A DNA stretch of 10,433 bases, taken from Paludibacteraceae bacterium (GTDB lineage: Bacteria; Bacteroidota; Bacteroidia; Bacteroidales; Paludibacteraceae). Location of the stretch: assembly GCA_017648235.1 (NCBI GenBank), contig JAGCIZ010000125.1, positions 1-10,433 of the forward strand. The letters run 5' to 3'. Under the pieces are notes generated by a model. The model saw only the letters and a program-made list of their open reading frames with translations, did no database searches and was not told the origin of the DNA. The position numbers were made by a program, and so were the translations under genes. Below are positions 7,184 to 10,433 of this stretch, piece by piece; positions within the stretch are counted from its first letter, which is position 1, and each line of letters begins with the position of its first letter.

Positions 7184-7690
7184 ATGAGACACAATAAGAA
7201 ATTTAATCATTTAGGTCGTAAAGCTGCACACCGTAATGCAATGCTTTCGAATATGGCTTGTTCGTTGATTCAACACAAAAGAATTTCAACAACAACAGCA
7301 AAAGCAAAGGCTTTGAAAAAGTATATTGAACCTCTTTTGACAAAAGCAAAACAAGATTCTACAGCTTCACGTAGAACAGTTTTTTCTTACTTGCAGAATA
7401 AATTGGCTGTTACAGAATTGTTCCAAAACATTGCTGAAAAAATAGCTAATCGCCCAGGTGGATATACTCGTATTTTGCGTACAGGTTTTCGTGCTGGTGA
7501 TGCTGCAGAAATGTGTATCATTGAGTTGGTTGACTACAATGAAAACATGTTGAAAGAAAAAGCAGCTAAGAAAGCAACACGTACTCGTCGTGGTAAAAAA
7601 GCTGCAGACAAAGTTGCTGAGGTAGAAGCTCCTGCTGTGGAAGAGGCAGTAGTTGTAGAACCAGCAGCTGAAGAAACTACTGCTGAATAA
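7184..7690 (+). CDS. rplQ: 50S ribosomal protein L17 (bL17) with charged C-terminal extension
   Basis: Residues 1 to about 120 are standard L17: MRHNKKFNHLGRKAAHRNAML at the start, IQHKRISTTTAKAKALKKYIEPL, NRPGGYTRI and GDAAEMCIIELVDYN. L17 sits near the polypeptide exit tunnel on the 50S subunit. The protein then continues to 168 aa, about 45 residues past the usual end. The extension is a Lys/Arg/Ala-rich stretch (about 125-143) followed by an acidic Glu/Ala/Val segment ending EETTAE, probably disordered. Such tails are seen in Bacteroidota L17. It is the last gene of the ribosomal cluster, followed by a hairpin terminator 20 nt downstream. Confidence 0.97.
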   Translation: MRHNKKFNHLGRKAAHRNAMLSNMACSLIQHKRISTTTAKAKALKKYIEPLLTKAKQDSTASRRTVFSYLQNKLAVTELFQNIAEKIANRPGGYTRILRTGFRAGDAAEMCIIELVDYNENMLKEKAAKKATRTRRGKKAADKVAEVEAPAVEEAVVVEPAAEETTAE

Positions 7691-7709
7691 ATTTATGTTA
7701 GCATAAAGA

Positions 7710-7741
7710 AAAAATAGGATACCAATGGTATCCTATTTTTG
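7710..7741 (+). terminator. Intrinsic terminator closing the ribosomal cluster
   Basis: Bases 7710-7723 and 7727-7740 are perfectly complementary over 14 bp (A-rich start, core TAGGATACC / GGTATCCTA) around a 3-nt AAT loop. The 3' arm ends in five T. It starts 20 nt after the rplQ stop. Because the arms are A-rich on one side and T-rich on the other, it could also act on the opposite strand. Confidence 0.88.
7734..7741 (+). promoter_or_regulatory. Candidate -7 box for the CYTH gene, inside the terminator arm
   Basis: TATTTTTG fits TAnnTTTG exactly and uses the last seven bases of the terminator's 3' arm plus the next G. Transcription would start around 7745-7749, leaving a leader of about 15 nt before ATG 7763. 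No -33 TTTG is present at the expected distance. T-rich sequence makes a chance match quite possible. Confidence 0.35.
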
Positions 7742-7762
7742 TTTAATCAAATAAGAAAGTTT

Positions 7763-8230
7763 ATGATAGAAATAGAACGTAAGTTTTTACTAAAGAATGA
7801 CGATTATAAAAGATTCTCTCAAGGAATCATAATAAAACAAGGCTATATTTGTTCGGAGAATGATAGAGTTGTGCGTGTGAGAATTTATGGAGAAAAGGCA
7901 TTTATAACCATAAAAAATGCAACTATAGGTTTCTCTAGAGATGAGTTTGAGTATGAAATCCCTTTTGACGATGCTGAAAAAATGTTGAAATGCGTTTGTC
8001 AGCAACCTATAATTGAAAAGCTTCGTTACAAGGTCAAATTCGAAGGTTTTGTATGGGAAGTTGATGAGTTTTTTGGTGAAAATGAAGGACTTGTCGTTGC
8101 GGAAATTGAATTAGAGAAAGAAGATCAAGAATTCCTAAAACCAGATTGGGTTGCGCAGGAAGTAACCAACGATGTTCGCTATTATAATGCAAATCTTTTC
8201 AAAAATCCGTACAAAGAGTGGAAGATGTAA
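7763..8230 (+). CDS. CYTH domain protein, probable inorganic triphosphatase-like enzyme
   Basis: The 155-aa product is a single CYTH (CyaB-thiamine triphosphatase) domain. The N-terminal ExExK signature is E3-I-E5-R-K7. Alternating charged residues that line the triphosphate tunnel follow: K25, R38-V-R40, FITIK (47-51), EFEYEIP (61-67), KLR (86-88), WEVDEF (98-103), AEIELE (113-118) and the C-terminal NDVRYYN (136-142). Small bacterial relatives with this layout hydrolyse inorganic triphosphate or similar metal-bound phosphates; the actual substrate cannot be read from sequence. ATG 7763 is chosen because MIEIERKFL is the family start; the frame extends upstream only to a TTG inside the terminator. 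It converges with a rhomboid gene 6 nt away. Confidence 0.88.
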   Translation: MIEIERKFLLKNDDYKRFSQGIIIKQGYICSENDRVVRVRIYGEKAFITIKNATIGFSRDEFEYEIPFDDAEKMLKCVCQQPIIEKLRYKVKFEGFVWEVDEFFGENEGLVVAEIELEKEDQEFLKPDWVAQEVTNDVRYYNANLFKNPYKEWKM

Positions 8231-8238
8231 AAACATCT
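8223..8238. terminator. Small hairpin between convergent stop codons
   Basis: AGATGT (8223-8228), AAAA, ACATCT (8233-8238) form a perfect 6-bp inverted repeat covering both stop codons of the converging CYTH and rhomboid genes. It has no adjacent T-tract on either strand, so it is a weak candidate for bidirectional termination. Confidence 0.25.
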
Positions 8239-9097
8239 ATAGTCGATTACTTGTATCAAAGAGTTGTTTTTTTTCTTCTTCGCTCAAACTTGAATATCCT
8301 GACTTTTTAATTTTATCCAATATAAGATCTAAAGTTTGATTGTCGGCGTTACGTTGTTGGTTGTAAAAAGCATCAGTTTTTGGTTGTTTTGAGAATTTTA
8401 TTTTTGGTTTTGACCGAAATAAGGTAGTGATTCTATCAATCAACTTGTTGATAGGACCAACAATGTCTTTCCCTCTTTTGTAAAGATATATATAAAGCAT
8501 TCCCACAAGTGCACCACCTATGTGAGCAAATTCTCCACCTGCATTTGATGATGTAGTGTTATATATACTTATCGCAACCATTGCTATAGCAATCCATTTT
8601 AGTTTGATTTTCCCAATAAGAAAAAGCTGAACCTCGAGATTTGGAATATAAAAGGCGATGGCTAAGATTATAGCCATAATTGACCCAGAGGCACCAAGGA
8701 GGTATGATTTATTGATACTATTTGCGAAAAAAGGGAAAAAATTATATGCGCAAATAAAACATATTCCTGCGCCAATTCCTCCAAGAAGGTATAGTCCTAC
8801 TAATTGCTTTTGAGAAAAATAGTTAAGAAATAACTTCCCAAATCCGTATAAACATATCATGTTGAAAAAAAGATGTAGAACATCTGTGTGTAAAAACATA
8901 TATGTCAGCATGCTCCATGGTTGCCTAATAAGAAGATCTGTTTGGGCTGTTAAGTGAAGATATTTTAAAAAATTAAAAGAATCTAGGTTAAATAACGTAA
9001 ACCCAATTTCCAATAAATTGGTAAAAAGGAATATTCCTACGTTGATATAAATTAAGTTTACCAATGTTGAATTTTTAGTAAAACTGAAAGATTTCAT
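8237..9097 (-). CDS. Rhomboid family intramembrane serine protease with cytoplasmic C-terminal tail
   Basis: Rhomboids cleave transmembrane substrates within the membrane. The 286-aa protein has about six membrane segments (roughly 12-36, 68-90, 97-119, 133-151, 167-181, 189-206). The oxyanion-side motif HLFFN is H75-N79, the catalytic serine is S137 in GASGS (135-139), and the catalytic histidine is H192 in AHIGG (191-195), so it appears active. After the membrane core comes a basic linker (about 208-240) and a short conserved-looking helix, LDLILDKIKKSGYSSLSEEEKKQLF (256-280), a tail found on many Bacteroidota rhomboids. Its natural substrate is unknown. It starts 14 nt after its tandem neighbour and is probably cotranscribed with it. 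Confidence 0.93.
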   Translation of the reverse strand: MKSFSFTKNSTLVNLIYINVGIFLFTNLLEIGFTLFNLDSFNFLKYLHLTAQTDLLIRQPWSMLTYMFLHTDVLHLFFNMICLYGFGKLFLNYFSQKQLVGLYLLGGIGAGICFICAYNFFPFFANSINKSYLLGASGSIMAIILAIAFYIPNLEVQLFLIGKIKLKWIAIAMVAISIYNTTSSNAGGEFAHIGGALVGMLYIYLYKRGKDIVGPINKLIDRITTLFRSKPKIKFSKQPKTDAFYNQQRNADNQTLDLILDKIKKSGYSSLSEEEKKQLFDTSNRL

Positions 9098-9111
9098 TTT
9101 CTTCTTATTTT

Positions 9112-9867
9112 TTAATGATAGAATAGATTTCCCTTCTTTTTCCAGTAAAGTATCAGTAATGCTCCAAAAATCATACCACCAAGGTGAGCAAAGTGTGCAA
9201 CGTTGTCGTTCGACAATTTTGCAACGCCAAGAAATAGTTCTGCGATGGCATAAAGTGCTACAAAAACTCGAGCCTTAATAGGAATTGGCAAGAAAATCAT
9301 CATTAGTTTAACGTCGGGGAAAAGCCAACCAAAAGCCAATAATATACCAAAAACAGCACCCGAAGCGCCAATGGTTACAGGAAAATTTGCAATTGTATTT
9401 GCCATTTTATTCATGTCTAGTGGCGAAAGATACTCTATGCTGTGGTAGCTAAAAAGACGTCTTAGTGTCCCTTCCGAAGCAAGAAGTTCCTCTACGTTTC
9501 CGCTTGTCAGTGCCGAAATCAATGGTTGATACTCTATTGTCCAAACCACTTGTTGAACAATTGCAGCACCAATGCCTGTTATAAGGTAATAAAGTAAAAA
9601 CCTCTTGCTTCCCCATACCCGTTCGATGACAACTCCAAACATAAAGACTGCAAACATATTAAAGAACAGATGATTGAAATCGGCGTGCATAAACAAATAG
9701 GTGACAAGTTGTACGGGGTTGAATTTGCTTGAAGCCCAGTAGTGCATTCCTAAGTAATTATCTAAAAAAGGAAATTTTAGTGTGGCTAACCAAAATAGAA
9801 CGTTGACGATGATGACGTTTTTTACAACCGGAACGTCGTTGTTGAAAAATCTATCTAAAAATCCCAT
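9112..9867 (-). CDS. Rhomboid family intramembrane serine protease with enlarged TM3-TM4 loop
   Basis: The 251-aa protein is a six-segment rhomboid (roughly 17-35, 64-82, 90-112, 166-184, 198-216, 224-242). It carries HLFFN (H66-N70), ERVWGSKRF (82-90, the conserved loop after TM2), catalytic S169 in GASGA (167-171) and catalytic H228 in AHLGG. Between segments 3 and 4 there is a polar insertion of about 50 residues (113-162), absent from the neighbour, while it lacks the neighbour's C-terminal tail. ATG at 9867 (MGFLDRFF) is preferred over an in-frame TTG at 9891, because the TTG overlaps the candidate -7 box. It is the first gene of a two-gene leftward operon. Confidence 0.93.
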   Translation of the reverse strand: MGFLDRFFNNDVPVVKNVIIVNVLFWLATLKFPFLDNYLGMHYWASSKFNPVQLVTYLFMHADFNHLFFNMFAVFMFGVVIERVWGSKRFLLYYLITGIGAAIVQQVVWTIEYQPLISALTSGNVEELLASEGTLRRLFSYHSIEYLSPLDMNKMANTIANFPVTIGASGAVFGILLAFGWLFPDVKLMMIFLPIPIKARVFVALYAIAELFLGVAKLSNDNVAHFAHLGGMIFGALLILYWKKKGNLFYH

Positions 9868-9888
9868 ACTCAATTCTAATTTTTTTTG

Positions 9889-9896
9889 CAAAAATA
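9889..9896 (-). promoter_or_regulatory. Candidate -7 promoter box for the rhomboid operon
   Basis: Read on the - strand, the sequence is TATTTTTG followed by C, an exact TAnnTTTG match 21 nt before the rhomboid ATG at 9867. Transcription would begin near 9881-9885, giving a leader of about 15 nt. No clear -33 TTTG is seen upstream. Confidence 0.5.
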
Positions 9897-9986
9897 AATC
9901 TTAGAAAATGAAGAAGAATAATATTTTAGTTTTTTTAATAATTTTTTAGGGAATCTAACTTAAATGCTCTTTTTGTTAATTTTTCT

Positions 9987-9994
9987 TATCTTTG
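9987..9994 (+). promoter_or_regulatory. Candidate -7 promoter box for the structured RNA
   Basis: TATCTTTG matches TAnnTTTG exactly, with a predicted transcription start near 9998-10002. A TTTG at 9972-9975 is too close (11 nt) to be a normal -33 element. The box is flanked by TGCTCT (9965-9970) and AGAGCA (9995-10000), an inverted repeat. It points rightward toward the structured RNA and the lipoprotein gene. Confidence 0.5.
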
Positions 9995-10031
9995 AGAGCA
10001 ATTTAAAAGTTTTTTTTGCCTATGAAGTAAA

Positions 10032-10049
10032 TGCGTAGTTTTTTACGCA
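10032..10049 (+). other. Local hairpin competing with the outer stem of the structured RNA
   Basis: TGCGTA (10032-10037) pairs perfectly with TACGCA (10044-10049) around a 6-nt GTTTTT loop. The same TACGCA bases also form part of the long-range outer stem with 10244-10253, so the two pairings exclude each other. Confidence 0.5.
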
Positions 10050-10253
10050 CATCTTGAAAATATTAGGAAATAGCGTTAAGTATAGCTTGAATATCTGAAA
10101 CCTTCGACAAGTTTTAAATCCTATCGAGTGACTACTGATAACGTTCACGTGCAAGCGTGAGCTTTGTTGTTTAGTTTGATAGGATAAGGTAAGTCGAAGA
10201 CCTCAGGTATTCAGAAAAAACAAATTAGCATCACGCTATTTTTATGTGCGTAA
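10043..10253 (+). ncRNA. Structured RNA, long interrupted rod with 6S-like layout (candidate)
   Basis: I see nested complementary segments in strict order: 10043-10052 with 10244-10253 (10 bp, no mismatch); 10068-10076 with 10233-10241 (9 bp, plus two possible G-U); 10089-10098 with 10203-10212 (10 bp, one G-U); 10102-10108 with 10193-10199 (7 bp); 10118-10125 with 10178-10185 (8 bp); 10131-10134 with 10172-10175; 10138-10142 with 10166-10170; and 10143-10150 with 10155-10162, capped by a GCAA tetraloop. This gives about 60 pairs in one unbranched rod with an open 12/20-nt bubble at 10077-10088 / 10213-10232. A closing stem, asymmetric central bubble and long terminal stem are the layout of 6S RNA, which binds RNA polymerase. 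I do not recognise conserved primary sequence, so a cis-acting leader for the next gene remains possible. Ends are uncertain; transcription may begin near 10000. Confidence 0.6.
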
Positions 10254-10319
10254 GTGAAGAAATGGTGCGCGGAGTAACTCGAAAAGCCTTAAAGTGAGTA
10301 GAGATAAAAAATATTGAAT

Positions 10320-10433
10320 ATGAAAAACAAATTAATTTATACTTTATTAATTGGTTTATTTTTATTGTTTACTGGATGTGAATCAAACCAAAATGAAGCA
10401 AACCAAAATGAATCAAAATCTATTTCTAAGATG
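10320..10433 (+). CDS. Lipoprotein of unknown function, N-terminal fragment
   Basis: ATG 10320 opens a frame that runs off the window after 38 codons. The start MKNKLIYTLLIGLFLLFTGC is a lipoprotein signal peptide: two lysines, a hydrophobic core (about 5-17) and a lipobox LFTGC with the modified cysteine at 20. The protein should be exported by Sec, lipidated, and anchored in the inner or outer membrane. After the cysteine come E21, S22 and two tandem NQNE units (23-26 and 28-31), encoded by a 15-bp direct repeat, forming a flexible linker. No Shine-Dalgarno or nearby promoter box is seen. The functional domain lies beyond the window, so no role can be assigned. Confidence 0.75.
   Translation, partial: MKNKLIYTLLIGLFLLFTGCESNQNEANQNESKSISKM
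10383..10412 (+). repeat. Two-copy 15-bp tandem repeat in the lipoprotein linker
   Basis: Bases 10383-10397 and 10398-10412 are identical except for the first base (T or G). The unit is in frame and encodes S/A-N-Q-N-E. It extends the linker after the lipidated cysteine, and a partial third unit (TCAAA) follows. Confidence 0.85.

Larger units (their letters stand above)
9868..10319. other. 452-bp divergent intergenic region
   Basis: No protein gene is evident on either strand. The left part (9868-10000) is very T-rich on the + strand and carries the divergent -7 boxes. The middle (about 10032-10253) is filled with nested complementary segments described as a structured RNA. The right part (10254-10319) shows no strong hairpin, no terminator T-tract and no TAnnTTTG box before the lipoprotein start. 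Confidence 0.8.

Noticed and set aside
7739..7762. Upstream TTG start for the CYTH gene
   Set aside because: It lies inside the terminator stem, and the family begins at MIEIERKFL.
9868..9891. Upstream TTG start for the first rhomboid
   Set aside because: The TTG overlaps the candidate -7 box, so it would lie upstream of transcription; MGFLDRFF at the ATG is a plausible rhomboid N-terminus.
9972..9994. TTTG at 9972-9975 as -33 element for TATCTTTG
   Set aside because: The 11-nt gap is well below the roughly 17-23 nt usual between -33 and -7 elements in Bacteroidota.
10010..10017. Run of eight T as an early terminator
   Set aside because: No GC-containing stem precedes it; only AAAA/TTTT pairing is possible.
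10043..10253. Retron msr-msd RNA (the outer 10-bp inverted repeat resembles a1/a2)
   Set aside because: The following gene begins with a lipoprotein signal peptide, not a reverse transcriptase, and no branch-point AGC follows the 5' repeat. The interior is one rod rather than separate msr hairpins plus msd stem.
9998..10319. RNase P RNA, tmRNA or SRP RNA
   Set aside because: None of the conserved stretches are present (such as the RNase P GAGGAAAGTCC core, a tmRNA tag frame and tRNA-like ends, or the SRP GGAAG-type tip).

Overview
The window is a chromosomal segment from a member of the Bacteroidota, most probably the order Bacteroidales. Three things support this: the AT-rich protein set reads like Bacteroidales ribosomal proteins (zinc-less L36, Cys-free S4 N-terminus, L17 with a long charged tail); the gene order is secY-map-infA-rpmJ-rpsM without adk; and the start sites mostly lack Shine-Dalgarno sequences while intergenic gaps carry the Bacteroidota -7 promoter motif TAnnTTTG.

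Positions 1-7690 (+ strand) hold the distal spc operon and the alpha operon: rpsH (3' end only), rplF, rplR, rpsE, rpmD, rplO, secY, map, infA, rpmJ, rpsM, rpsK, rpsD, rpoA, rplQ. They encode ribosomal proteins, the SecY translocon channel, methionine aminopeptidase, initiation factor IF-1 and the RNA polymerase alpha subunit. Genes are spaced by 0-32 nt. rpmD (58 aa) and rpmJ (38 aa) are short genes placed by reading the sequence directly. A perfect TAnnTTTG box just before rpsM may be an internal promoter at the spc/alpha boundary. A perfect 14-bp hairpin with a T-tract at 7710-7740 ends the cluster, and its 3' arm doubles as a -7 box for the next gene.

Positions 7763-8230 (+) encode a small CYTH-fold protein, a probable triphosphate-binding phosphohydrolase. 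Converging on it from the - strand are two tandem rhomboid-family intramembrane serine proteases (9867-9112 and 9097-8237), both with intact Ser/His dyads but with different architectures.

Positions 9868-10319 contain no protein gene. This stretch has divergent -7 boxes and, at about 10043-10253, a strikingly ordered series of nested complementary segments. They fold into one long interrupted rod with a 12/20-nt central bubble and a GCAA-capped tip. The layout resembles 6S RNA, but the RNA could instead be a cis-acting leader, because no terminator or second promoter is evident before the gene that follows. From 10320 the window enters the 5' end of a lipoprotein gene, cut by the window edge. 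This structured RNA is the most interesting item here; everything else is well-understood housekeeping.
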